Positions 18,501-28,000 of a stretch of DNA of 45,078 nucleotides are shown piece after piece. Each line of letters starts with the position of its first letter. The first letter of the stretch is position 1. Below the pieces are notes generated by a model. That model made no database searches, was not told the DNA's origin, and worked only from the letters and a program-made list of their open reading frames with translations. The stretch is from Chitinophagales bacterium (GTDB lineage Bacteria > Bacteroidota > Bacteroidia > Chitinophagales > Chitinophagaceae), in assembly GCA_015654695.1 (NCBI GenBank), contig JAATGJ010000073.1, positions 1 to 45,078 of the forward strand, read 5' to 3'. The position numbers and the translations under genes were made by a program.

Positions 18501-21500
18501 CAGGCAACTTGAGTTAACGCCTTATTCGGTTACCACACACAATTGTCATATTCAGCTTCTGCAACCGCGTGGTACCAACCTGCATGCCTCGTTTATTACA
18601 ACGGAAAGTGAATCTATTCAAATTCATTATGAAAGAAATATTGCTGATCCAAGGATTGGCCATAGCCTGAATATTGAAATTGATGACCTGGGAAATATAA
18701 AACAGGCGGCTTCTGTTGTATATCCAAGGGTAGTGGTGGATAATAGTTTGCCGGCGATCACCCAGGCGGCACAAGCCCTGACAACGATTGTTTTTACAAA
18801 AAGCGAATTCACCAATGATGTAACCAGTACGGACCAGGCCTATCGCTTAAGAATGCCTTCTGAAGTACAAACTTTTGAATTAAAAGCGGTCGCCAAAACC
18901 GGAGCAATCTACTCAGTTAGCGATTTTACAGGGATTCTCGATGATGCAAAATCTTCTTCCGCAGCTTACCATGAACAAAATAAACCGCTCATCGCAGGTA
19001 AAGCACAAAGGAGGCTGGTAGAGCATGTGCGGAACTGTTACCTGGAAGATAATTTAAGCGGGTCATTGCCTTTGAATAAATTAGAATCACTGGGACTTCC
19101 TTATCAAAGTTATCAACTCGCCTATACTCCAGAATTACTGATGGATATATTTTCCGCGAAGCAGAATGATGCTGCACTGGCCAACCTGATGAAAGAAGGC
19201 CAGTTTGATCATTCCATTGATGAATTCGGTTTGGAAGACGCCAATTGGTGGATCCGTTCGGGGACAACCCAGTTTTTTGAACTGCCCGATATGGCTAATG
19301 TTGTACCGGGCAGGTTCTATACGCCCGTTTCCTATACCGATCCGTTCGGATCGAAAACGAAAGTCTCTTACTATAATGATTATTTTCTTTTTATTGATCA
19401 AACAGAAGATGCACTGGGAAATAAAGCCGGTGCAGCGGTATTTAATTTTCGAACGCTATCGCCGCAGCGCATGCGGGATATTAATAACAATCTTTCCGAG
19501 GTGTTGATTGATGAGCTTGGTCTTACAAAGGCGATGGCAATAATGGGCAAGGGTAACCAGGCTGATGATCTCACCGGGCTGACGGATCTGACCGATACTG
19601 CTGAAACAGTCGTGGCCAAAGATTTTTTTCATGTGCCGGACACTGCACAGGGAGTCGCTGATTCAGTTGCGCTCCGCACGATCGCCAATAACCTTTTGCA
19701 AAATGCTACGGCGCGGTTTGTGTATGATCTCGATGCGTATCAATCCGGCAAGCCAATATGCGTTGCAACCATCCTGCGGGAAAAACATTTCCGGATGGAT
19801 AATAATTCTCCCATTCAAATCAGCTTTGAATACACCGGAGGCTCGGGAAATGTGGTGATGAAAAAAATGCAGGCCGAACCGGGCGTTGCCAAAAAAACAA
19901 TCGTAAATCCCGATAAAAGTTATGTAGTTAGTGATGAGGACACGTCCAAATCTGTACCTAAGCAATTGCGATGGATCGGATCAGGAAGAACTATCCTGAA
20001 TAACAAAGGCAATGTGGTAAAGAAATACGAAGAATATTTTTCCGTCACGCCGCGTTACGAGGACCTCCCCGAATTAGTTGAAACCGGCGTAACGCCTGTA
20101 TTATATTATGATGCAGTGGGCCGGCTTATCAAAACCCGGATGCCGGATGGCACATTCAGCCGGATGGAATTTGATGCCTGGAAACAAATCGCGTATGATA
20201 CGAATGATACCGTGCTTGAAAAAAATTGTGACTGGTATATTGATCGCATCAATGGAAATATCAACGCCAAATTGATCGCGGCGAATAAGGATCCGGTTAA
20301 AGAAATGCAGGCTGCGCAAAAAGCGGCTAAGCATGCCAATACACCCACCCTGCAACATCTGGATACGCTGGGCAGAACTATCTTGTCCGTTGATACCAAC
20401 AGGGATATTGTTACCAATGCCGATAAGCCCTATCGCACAAAGATCATCATAGACATCGAAGGGAATGTGCTCAGTATCCTTGATGCCCGTGAAATAGCGG
20501 CGAATGGTCTCATGGGAAACCCCGTAATGGAATATAAATACGATATGCTCGGCCATCGTGTTTACCAAAAAAGCATGGACGCCGGGCAACGATGGTTGCT
20601 CACCAATGTACTTGGGAATCCATTGCGGACATGGGATGAGCGAAACCATGAGTTTCAATATAACTATGATAAGGCACACCGTCCATTGTACAGCCGGGTG
20701 ACCGGAGGTGACGGGCCTGCGCTACTGGATAATATTTTTGATAAAATCATCTATGGAGAATCCCTATTACAAGCGAACCGGAGCGATGAAGCTGTATGGC
20801 AGGCAAAAAATGTTCTTGGTAAACCTGTGAAGCATTTTGATACAGGAGGAGTAGTACTTACTCCTGAATATGATTTCAAAGGACAACCCATATCCACCAC
20901 GAGGGCATTGTTTGAAGACTATACAGCTATGGTCAACTGGACCGATGCGAATTTAGGGTCCGGGTTAGAACCTGATACATTCACTTTTTCCCACACCACC
21001 GATGCATTGGGAAGAATTATCGAGCAGATAGCTCCCAATGGCGATATTATTACTCCTTCTTACAATGAGACGGGCCAATTGAACCGTCAGTCAGTGGTAC
21101 ATACATCTCCGGCGGCCAACACCATCTATATACAGGATATTGATTACAATGAAAAAGGGCAACGAAACAGGATCATATATGGCAACGATGTGTACACTAA
21201 CTTCTATTATGATAAAGAAACTTTTCGTATAAACAGGCTGGAGACAAAACAGAAAGATAATACGCCGTTGCAGGACTGGTATTACACCTACGACCCCGTT
21301 GGCAATATCACGCATATTGAAGACAAGATCAATGCGGTGAAATTTTATAATAACCAGCCCGTATCCAATCTTTCGGAATATACCTATGATGCGCTTTACC
21401 GATTGATGGCCGCAACGGGAAGAGAGAATAATGCGGCGCTGTTATTTGAGGGCAAAGACAATACTGACGATGCTGCGTTCCTGCAATCACTGAAGCCAAC

Positions 21501-23337
21501 CGATCCTATGGCTATCTGGGGCTATACACAGAAATACGTGTATGACGAGGTGGGGAATATCAGGGAGATGAATCATCAATCCGGCAATGCGTGGAAAAGA
21601 ACCTACGAATACGAAGATGATAATAACCGACTGAAGAGCACAACAGTCGGGCAGGGAATAAAGAGTTTTAAATTTCCTTATACCTATAATGCGAAGCATG
21701 GCTTTATGGTAGCGATGCCGCATCTCGATATCATGGGATGGAATTTCAAAGAAGAATTGATCAGCACGATACATCAAAAAGTAAATACAAGTAATGGCAC
21801 GGCCGAGACTACCTATTATCAATACGATGCACAGGGACAGCGGTTACGCAAGGTGACCAATAATTTCGCGAGGCCGGGTGCACAGGTAACGAAGAAAGAC
21901 GAAAGGATCTATATAGCCGGCTTCGAGTTGTATAAAAAACAAATAGGCAACCAGGATTTGAAAAGAGTAACGCTGAGTTTAATTGATGGAGCGCACCGGT
22001 TTGTAATGGTTGAAACACGAAACGGGGTAGATGATGGTAGCCTGCCAAAATTAGTACGCTACCAGTTGCACAATCATCTTGGTTCCGCTTGTCTTGAATT
22101 GAATGATAATAACCTTGCGCCGCAAATCATCTCGTATGAAGAATATCACCCGTATGGCACGACTGCTTACCAGGCGATGAATAAAAATATCCGTGCTACA
22201 GCGAAGCGATACCGGTACACGGGATTAGAAAGAGATGAAGAAACGGGATTTGGATATCATGGGGCGAGGTATTATGTGCCGTGGCTGGGGAGGTGGGCAA
22301 GTTGTGATCCGTCAGGTCCGAATGATTCTGTCAACCTTTATATCTATACACCATGCAATCCTGTAAACTTTAAAGATCTGAATGGCAAAAACTGGATATC
22401 TGATAAAGAAGTAATAGAAAAGAGCCCTTTCGATGCGAATTATTTCAAGGCGTTAAGAGATTTGAGAATAGGTTTAATTACAGTGGATCAATTTGCAAAA
22501 GCCTATCCGAGAAAACCATTTAACCCAAACGATCCTCCCCCGGTAATACCAGGAGATCCTCCCCGTATAAGTCCTCAGCGTTTTGCTGAACAGAAGAGGC
22601 GTCAACTTGAAGCTGTTACCTCAGGAGTAGTTGGAGCATTCACTGTGTATCGTTATGAAGGAGCACCTCTTGAAATACAAACTGCTGCGGGTGAGCTCGC
22701 GGCTAACTTGGGAACCATGGGATTATTAGTTGCGGGAGGGGCCGGAGGCGGTTCAAATGCGAATCCGATTTTCAATCATCCCAATGAGCCGGAAATGCAG
22801 CATGGCGCTCCATTGGAACCGGTTAGAGTAGTAGTCCCGGAAGGTTATGTTGCACTTCCTCCTGTTCCAAAATCGACAGGGCAAAGAGTAACTCCAGAGG
22901 GTGTTGCACTTCGTCCCAAACCTCTAAACGATGACCAGCGGGCAAAGCAACTGGCATCTGTATTAGATGACCGCGCGCGGCAAGGAACTGCTATTGCCGT
23001 GGTCTCAACAAGGCGACCAGATGGAACTCCCGGACCGAGATTCATTTCAGGGACAGGACCTAGGCTGACTCCCAAAAGGGTGCGAGAACTATTTGTAGGG
23101 GGCGAGGTATTAGTTCCAGGGGGAGCTTCGCCAGCTACTGGCCCCAACCCGCATCACGGCGAACCAAGAGCTATGGGCTTTGCGAGATTTATGGGATTTG
23201 AACCTGTATCAGTAGGCAGCAGCCTGAATATCTGTGGTCACTGTCAACTAAGAATCAGGGCAGAATATCCATTCGTGGATGTACAAACTCCATATAGATT
23301 ACATGGAAAATACGGTCCTGTAAAGCCGATACGTTAA
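15592..23337 (+). CDS. Tc toxin TcB-TcC fusion with deaminase-like C-terminal tip
   Basis: 2581 residues. In Tc toxins the B and C subunits form a hollow cocoon that holds the C-terminal toxic enzyme and docks on TcA. Visible in order: SpvB domain (about 36-425, ALPKGGGALKGIDEKF and SLSYNSGTGNGPFGLGWD); FG-GAP/VCBS-type and TcdB-mid region (about 500-1000, LADMSGDGLVDIVRIRNG); end of TcB (about 1460-1560, DGTFSRMEFDAW); RHS/YD repeats (about 1570-2180); RHS core (about 2185-2265, RYTGLERDEETGFGYHGARYY). The core Asp pair, Asp2239 (CDPSG) and Asp2262 (KDLNG), fits the self-cleaving aspartate arrangement of TcC. The last ~316 residues vary: a Pro-rich linker, then a deaminase-like fold with His2522-x-Glu2524 and Cys2548-x-x-Cys2551. 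Subunits B and C are usually separate genes. TcA follows after 31 bases. Confidence 0.88.
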   Translation: MNSPGINRVNEPNSPASRSENLAKENATKSNAIEIPSIALPKGGGALKGIDEKFQVNAANGTASYSIPLPVSPGRNGFMPALSLSYNSGTGNGPFGLGWDIGLPAIQRKTDKKLPRYRDATNEDIFMFSGAEDLVPLLAENNGDWENTERVIPNFIIKRYRPRIEGGFSKIEKIIHPAHGVYWKVTTRENVTILFGRSVACRIADPEDATRIFKWLPEFSFDDKGNWIAYQYKEDANKTLPQRDLIPAQPHEQNRKNGKALYTNLYLKRVQYGNRKPYYADPLQPFDPPLPQAPNETEHFFELVFDYGEHDLAKPLTTETDINGWGYRQDAFSNFNAGFEIRTTRLCRRVLMFHHFPDEKQPDGSAFGKNYLVRSLDIKYIPSSINNSGIAETTYLSLIQQSGYIRKGDGSYSKKSLPPLQFEYQQLTWNKKIKEVNPESLLHAPVGIMDNYQWVDFYGEGVSGIFTEQAEGWFYKHNLGTDDQGEFRMSAAKIIAPKPSFTGISDGRLQLQDLDANGEKQLVVDTPDIKGFFQLTDNNEWEGFRSFPQVPNIELRDSYVRKMDLNGDGMPELVKTTENDFQWWAGQGKKGYSEAELASKSFDEENGPAMVFAESLQSIFLADMSGDGLVDIVRIRNGEICYWPNKGYGKFGAKVNMSHAPVFDAPEQFNPAYLYLADISGTGATDILYIGKNKCSAWLNLSGNSWSAVNEIETFPPVQHTAQLAIVDLLGTGTACMVWSSDLPGDTQGSMCYIDLMSSKKPHVMLKHINNMGMETTVEYKSSTWFYLKDKQDGKPWITKLPFPVQVVYKSTVEEKITNTKFTTQYSYHHGYYDHAEKEFRGFGRVEQLDTEEYENWKIDTATTKLDNSAPLFQKPVLTKTWFHTGAFLDKEKILTQFEKEYWYNEMIREGFAVAVNEPMLPDAQIVPAAIVKDKSIIQKLNADEWREAMRACKGITIRQEVFALDAPDNRQLELTPYSVTTHNCHIQLLQPRGTNLHASFITTESESIQIHYERNIADPRIGHSLNIEIDDLGNIKQAASVVYPRVVVDNSLPAITQAAQALTTIVFTKSEFTNDVTSTDQAYRLRMPSEVQTFELKAVAKTGAIYSVSDFTGILDDAKSSSAAYHEQNKPLIAGKAQRRLVEHVRNCYLEDNLSGSLPLNKLESLGLPYQSYQLAYTPELLMDIFSAKQNDAALANLMKEGQFDHSIDEFGLEDANWWIRSGTTQFFELPDMANVVPGRFYTPVSYTDPFGSKTKVSYYNDYFLFIDQTEDALGNKAGAAVFNFRTLSPQRMRDINNNLSEVLIDELGLTKAMAIMGKGNQADDLTGLTDLTDTAETVVAKDFFHVPDTAQGVADSVALRTIANNLLQNATARFVYDLDAYQSGKPICVATILREKHFRMDNNSPIQISFEYTGGSGNVVMKKMQAEPGVAKKTIVNPDKSYVVSDEDTSKSVPKQLRWIGSGRTILNNKGNVVKKYEEYFSVTPRYEDLPELVETGVTPVLYYDAVGRLIKTRMPDGTFSRMEFDAWKQIAYDTNDTVLEKNCDWYIDRINGNINAKLIAANKDPVKEMQAAQKAAKHANTPTLQHLDTLGRTILSVDTNRDIVTNADKPYRTKIIIDIEGNVLSILDAREIAANGLMGNPVMEYKYDMLGHRVYQKSMDAGQRWLLTNVLGNPLRTWDERNHEFQYNYDKAHRPLYSRVTGGDGPALLDNIFDKIIYGESLLQANRSDEAVWQAKNVLGKPVKHFDTGGVVLTPEYDFKGQPISTTRALFEDYTAMVNWTDANLGSGLEPDTFTFSHTTDALGRIIEQIAPNGDIITPSYNETGQLNRQSVVHTSPAANTIYIQDIDYNEKGQRNRIIYGNDVYTNFYYDKETFRINRLETKQKDNTPLQDWYYTYDPVGNITHIEDKINAVKFYNNQPVSNLSEYTYDALYRLMAATGRENNAALLFEGKDNTDDAAFLQSLKPTDPMAIWGYTQKYVYDEVGNIREMNHQSGNAWKRTYEYEDDNNRLKSTTVGQGIKSFKFPYTYNAKHGFMVAMPHLDIMGWNFKEELISTIHQKVNTSNGTAETTYYQYDAQGQRLRKVTNNFARPGAQVTKKDERIYIAGFELYKKQIGNQDLKRVTLSLIDGAHRFVMVETRNGVDDGSLPKLVRYQLHNHLGSACLELNDNNLAPQIISYEEYHPYGTTAYQAMNKNIRATAKRYRYTGLERDEETGFGYHGARYYVPWLGRWASCDPSGPNDSVNLYIYTPCNPVNFKDLNGKNWISDKEVIEKSPFDANYFKALRDLRIGLITVDQFAKAYPRKPFNPNDPPPVIPGDPPRISPQRFAEQKRRQLEAVTSGVVGAFTVYRYEGAPLEIQTAAGELAANLGTMGLLVAGGAGGGSNANPIFNHPNEPEMQHGAPLEPVRVVVPEGYVALPPVPKSTGQRVTPEGVALRPKPLNDDQRAKQLASVLDDRARQGTAIAVVSTRRPDGTPGPRFISGTGPRLTPKRVRELFVGGEVLVPGGASPATGPNPHHGEPRAMGFARFMGFEPVSVGSSLNICGHCQLRIRAEYPFVDVQTPYRLHGKYGPVKPIR

Positions 23338-23368
23338 TAAAAGCGGGTAGCAATAAAATATCTCAACT

Positions 23369-25087
23369 ATGGCAAAAAGTAAATCCGATAAAGCGGAAAA
23401 CAAGGCAAAAGAAAAAGAAAAGCAACGCTATACTGTCAGCGGTCGGGTGTTTAACGCCTACGGCGAACCCATCGCCGGGCAGAAAGTACTCGCCGCGGAT
23501 GTTGACCTGCGCGGCGCCGCCATTTACCGCACGGCTGCCACGGTAAAAGAACTTACCGACAATAAAGGGTTCGAGTTACTCGGCAAAGACGAAACCAACG
23601 CAGATGGTTTTTACCAAATAAATTTTTCAGATAATGATTATAAAAATTATGAGCGCCGCCACGCCGATGTCATCGTCTTTGCATTGAACGACGATGACCA
23701 GGTAACAGGCCGGTCGAAACTCAGCAATGAAACGGATTATACCGGTAATGCTATCAACAACTGGGATATCCGCTTATCCGGTGCAGCCAAAAGAAGACCG
23801 AGTGAATACCGCAGGCTGATGCAGGTGATTGCACCTTTCATGAAAGAAAATAAAATGGAACTGTTTCAGCTTAGCAGCTCCGAAGACCAGGTGAGTTTTC
23901 TTGCTTCCGAAACCAACCAGGTGAGGAATCATGTTGCTTTGATCGTGCAAGCCGACAAATTGCAAGACGATCATACCAAGTTCAAGCTATCGCATGAATT
24001 ACTGTATGGAGCAGGAAGACAAAACATCCCGCTCACATGGTCTTCCCTTATCCTGGTAAAGCGGGCCACGATTGTAAAAGCTATCCGCCGTTCTATCGGT
24101 GAAAATATCATTGACCCCCAGGATAGCAAGACAATAGATCAGTTTATTGAAAACCTGTTGACCGTTGCCCTGCTGCAGGCAGTCAAAATGCCGGAAGCCA
24201 GTAACCTGTTTAGAACAATGACTTTCTCTTTGAAAAATCCTGCAATGCAAAAGATCTTCGCCCAGTCTTATTTGCAATTTGACGGCAAGCCCGAAGATTT
24301 CTGGGAAGCGCTTTCCAAGGAGGAAGGATTTACCCCGGCAATCATCCGGTCACTTCAATTATCCAATCAACTCAGTATCCTCACCAATATGCACACGGCA
24401 TTGATCGAAGAATTACAGGTGAACAGGAAAATCAATGACCCTTCTGAATTGCTGGAATTGGAAACAAGGGAATGGTCAGGGATCATAAAAAAAACAGGCT
24501 TCCCGGAAGAAACCCCCGGCAATACCCCGGAAGAAAAAGAAGTCAATTATATTAATAATATACAAAGCACCCTTGTTGCCGCATACCCTACAAAAAAAAT
24601 AGCCCTGTTGGTGGCTGGCAACCAGATCTTGTTTAAGGACCCTGAAGTAAAAGAAAGAGTTACGGCGTTCTTTACAGCGGCACCTGAGTTTGATATCAGT
24701 AGATCCCGTGTTTCCGGTTTTAACCAGGTATTGAAAGAAGTAGCCGGAAAATTGTACGATCCCGTAGTGCAAAACCTTCAACTGATGCAACGCATTTACC
24801 AGGTAAGCCCTTCGCCGCAAGTCATGACCATTTTATTAGGTAAAGGCTATACGTCAGCTTACCATATTTCAAGCATGTCGCAAAATGCTTTCATTAACAC
24901 AGAGGCGGAAAATATTGGCGGCGCTACAATCGCTGCTGATGTACACAACCGTGCACGCTACCAGGTGATGCGCGCCCAGCAGATCATGCTCAAGATCCGG
25001 GATACCCAGGACAAAGCATCACCAGTGAAAATAATTACCGCTGACCAGCAAACCCAAATCATGGATGCCATCAATAAACTAAATTAA
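23369..25087 (+). CDS. TcA-related subunit, N-terminal portion (split TcA)
   Basis: 572 residues. A Lys-rich start precedes a beta-sandwich resembling carboxypeptidase regulatory-like domains (about 20-135, YTVSGRVFNAYGEPIAGQKV ... DGFYQINF). The rest is helical and resembles the N-terminal shell of large TcA-like proteins, e.g. SHELLYGAGRQNIPLTW followed by a helix containing IRRSIGENIID. I read it as the N-terminal part of TcA encoded as its own gene. The stop is 5 bases before the ATG of the large TcA gene, in a different frame. No slippery heptamer is evident at the junction, so two polypeptides, perhaps with coupled translation, are more likely than frameshifting. No signal peptide, as is usual for TcA. 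Confidence 0.75.
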   Translation: MAKSKSDKAENKAKEKEKQRYTVSGRVFNAYGEPIAGQKVLAADVDLRGAAIYRTAATVKELTDNKGFELLGKDETNADGFYQINFSDNDYKNYERRHADVIVFALNDDDQVTGRSKLSNETDYTGNAINNWDIRLSGAAKRRPSEYRRLMQVIAPFMKENKMELFQLSSSEDQVSFLASETNQVRNHVALIVQADKLQDDHTKFKLSHELLYGAGRQNIPLTWSSLILVKRATIVKAIRRSIGENIIDPQDSKTIDQFIENLLTVALLQAVKMPEASNLFRTMTFSLKNPAMQKIFAQSYLQFDGKPEDFWEALSKEEGFTPAIIRSLQLSNQLSILTNMHTALIEELQVNRKINDPSELLELETREWSGIIKKTGFPEETPGNTPEEKEVNYINNIQSTLVAAYPTKKIALLVAGNQILFKDPEVKERVTAFFTAAPEFDISRSRVSGFNQVLKEVAGKLYDPVVQNLQLMQRIYQVSPSPQVMTILLGKGYTSAYHISSMSQNAFINTEAENIGGATIAADVHNRARYQVMRAQQIMLKIRDTQDKASPVKIITADQQTQIMDAINKLN

Positions 25088-25092
25088 GCTGT

Positions 25093-28000
25093 ATGGAAAA
25101 CTGGACTAAGTTATTTGGCTCACCTGCCGATTGCGAATGTGAAGACTGTAAAAGTGTTTTCAGCCCGGCAGCTTATCTCGTGGATATTTTGCAATTCCTG
25201 GATAATTGTCCCAGAAACGCTGCTGGTAATAATCCACTGGACCTTTTGCTGGGACGCCCGAGAAACAGCACCGACCCCATACAACTGGCCGGCCGCAGAC
25301 CCGATATCGGGAACCTGCTGCTGACCTGTGAAAATACCAATACACGTATCCCTTATATTGACCTCGTCAATGAGATCATGGAATATTATGTTGCCAATTA
25401 CCATGGACAGTTACCTTTCCCCACTTTTCCACCCGATAAAGAATTGCGGCATGATACAGGCAGCGCCTCTTCGCGTGAACTGATCGCAGAACCACAATAC
25501 ACCCGGATAGATGCTTACAGCAGTATCTACCAGAATGGCATCTACCCATTCATCCTGCCTTATCATCAACCCCTGGATGTTATCAGGACCTATCTTGAAT
25601 TTCTTACATCCGGCAGGGCCGAATTACTCGAAACTTTTAAATTTTATTTTGACCAGGCTGCATCAGCTTTTGCACCGATACCCGTGAATGCGATAGATGC
25701 GGAAAATGTATTGCTAAGCCTGAAAGAATATGAAATAGTAACGAAGGTGGATTTCGCGTCTGTGGCAACAGCTCCCGTTTCACCCGAAGCCTATTTTGGC
25801 AACCCGGCTCCTGCCTATACTAATGCAGCAATTCCCGTGTCGGATCTGTTGCAACGGACGGGTCTTATTTATACAGAACTTCTCGATATTATTAAGACAA
25901 AGCTTATCAACCCGGGGCAGGCTGCGCTGAATGTACTTCAAAACTTACTCAACCAGGCCGTGCCTGTTGTTGACAGCCAAACTTTATATAATGAGTTAAA
26001 GGGAAATAGCTGGCAGGCTGATGTGGGCTTTGTGAGCGCCCTTACCGCCAATGGCATTACCATTGCGAAATTCACCCAATGGGTAAATGATAATTTCGTA
26101 CCATTTCAAAAAGTAATTACTTTTTACGAACCCGGCTCAGCCTGCGATCTTGATCAAACCGTTCTGCATTCCATCCTGTGGTTGTATGAAAAGCCCGCCG
26201 CTGATACTAATATTGATGCGGATTTTCTTTCCCGGCTTCATCGCTTTATCCGGTTATGGCGCAAAATGAAATGGCCCGTGCACGAACTCGATACTATGAC
26301 CGGCGCCGTGGGTGAAACCGATATCACCGCGGCGCTGATCCATAAGCTGGCGACTGTAAAAAAGATCAATGCGGTGCTCAAATTGCCCCTGCTCAATCTT
26401 GCTTGCCTATGGGGAAATATAGATACTTACGGTGATCAATCGCTTTATGCCCGGCTTTTTTTGAAGAATACAGGAAAGGTCAGCAGCAATGGGGTGACAG
26501 AGAAAAGCATTTTTACGCCAGGCCCGTTGAATGATATCTTAATTCCGAATACGCATTTCTTAAAAAATAATTTGCCCGAGATCTTCGCGGCATTGGGAAT
26601 ATCTGCGAATGAATATGCAAGTATCGTTACTGATTCCGGCATAGACCCGGTGAACGATAAAATTTCACTGGAAAACCTGAGTATCCTCTACCGGTATAAA
26701 CTATTGGCAGATACACTGGGTTTATCCATCGCTGATTTTTGTTTATTAAAATCGGATTGCTTTAAGGTCAACCCTTTTACGGATGTTGATACCGCCTGGG
26801 ATTTTATTCAAAAAGTACAAAAATTCCAAAGCGGCGCCGGTACAGCGTTCACCGTTCCTCTTTTGCATTATATCCTTTCCGGCAAATCAAAAGATGTTGA
26901 CAATATTGCTTTATCCCGGGATAAGCTCATTGATACGCTGGCTGCTTTGCGCAACAGCCTTATCAATATTGAAAATGGCGATCTTGATCCGGTTTCAAAA
27001 TCGCAATCACAGCAAACGCAAATTATTTCATCTGCAAGTTCGTTGACCGGTATTGATATTCCTATCACCAGCGCTCTTGTCAATGCCGGTGCTCCATCAT
27101 TAATACCCGTGTCCATTAAATCAGGATTGACGGCAAACTATTTTAAAGATGAAAAATTCCTGCTGGTTGGAAATACTAAAACAGATAATGAAATTGATTT
27201 TGATTGGAAACTGGGTGTTCCGGACGCCGCCGTTGGTGCGGATAAATTCAGCATTCGCTGGACTGGCTGGATCTGTGCGCCCGCAGATGCGGACTATACA
27301 TTTTTCCTGGATATAATGGAAGCTGATGAATCCGCGGCCTTATGGATCGGTGGAGAAAGAATACTGAGTCTGAACCGCCCTGAATTCGCGGATACTATCG
27401 CCGGAATTAATGGCCAGGGCGTTTATTCGATGAAAGGCGGTAAAATGTATCCCATCATCGTTGAATATGTGGAGATAGCCGGGAACGCCGGTGTGCATCT
27501 TTCCTGGCAAACACCCGCAGTACCAAAAGCAATTATCAATACACAATACCTTTTCCCGGCCACGGAGACCACGGCATTGAGCGATAAAATAATCCTGTAC
27601 CACCGTGCCGCAAAGCTTATTACTGCGTTTGATTTAACAGTAACGGAATTAAATTACTTTATCACTAACAATAGCGATTTTGACAATATTGACTTTCTTC
27701 CTGTTGACATTATTCAATGGTTCAGGTTATATGATTATACTTTTTTAAGAAAAACAATTCCCGGAAAATTATTGTTACCCATTTTTCAACTGGCATCAGC
27801 GGAAGAGCAGGCCAAGCCCGGTGCAGTCGCCTCCGATGCGATCGTTTCAGCGATCGTGAGCGCTTCGGTCGCAGGATGGAATAAGGAGTATATCATTTTT
27901 CTGAATGGTTTTTATTCTTTTAAGGCCGCCAGTTTTAAAAATGAGATCGCGTTACTTAAAATTAAAAAGGCTATTGATCTAGCGATCAAAACAAAAATGC

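Noticed and set aside
20101-20679. 192-codon minus-strand ORF inside the BC toxin gene
   Set aside because: It is antisense to a conserved RHS/TcB region; no signal or family likeness. The same applies to the other antisense ORFs in both toxin genes.
25075-25100. Programmed frameshift joining the two TcA genes
   Set aside because: No slippery heptamer near the stop and a proper ATG follows within 5 bases; coupled translation is simpler.
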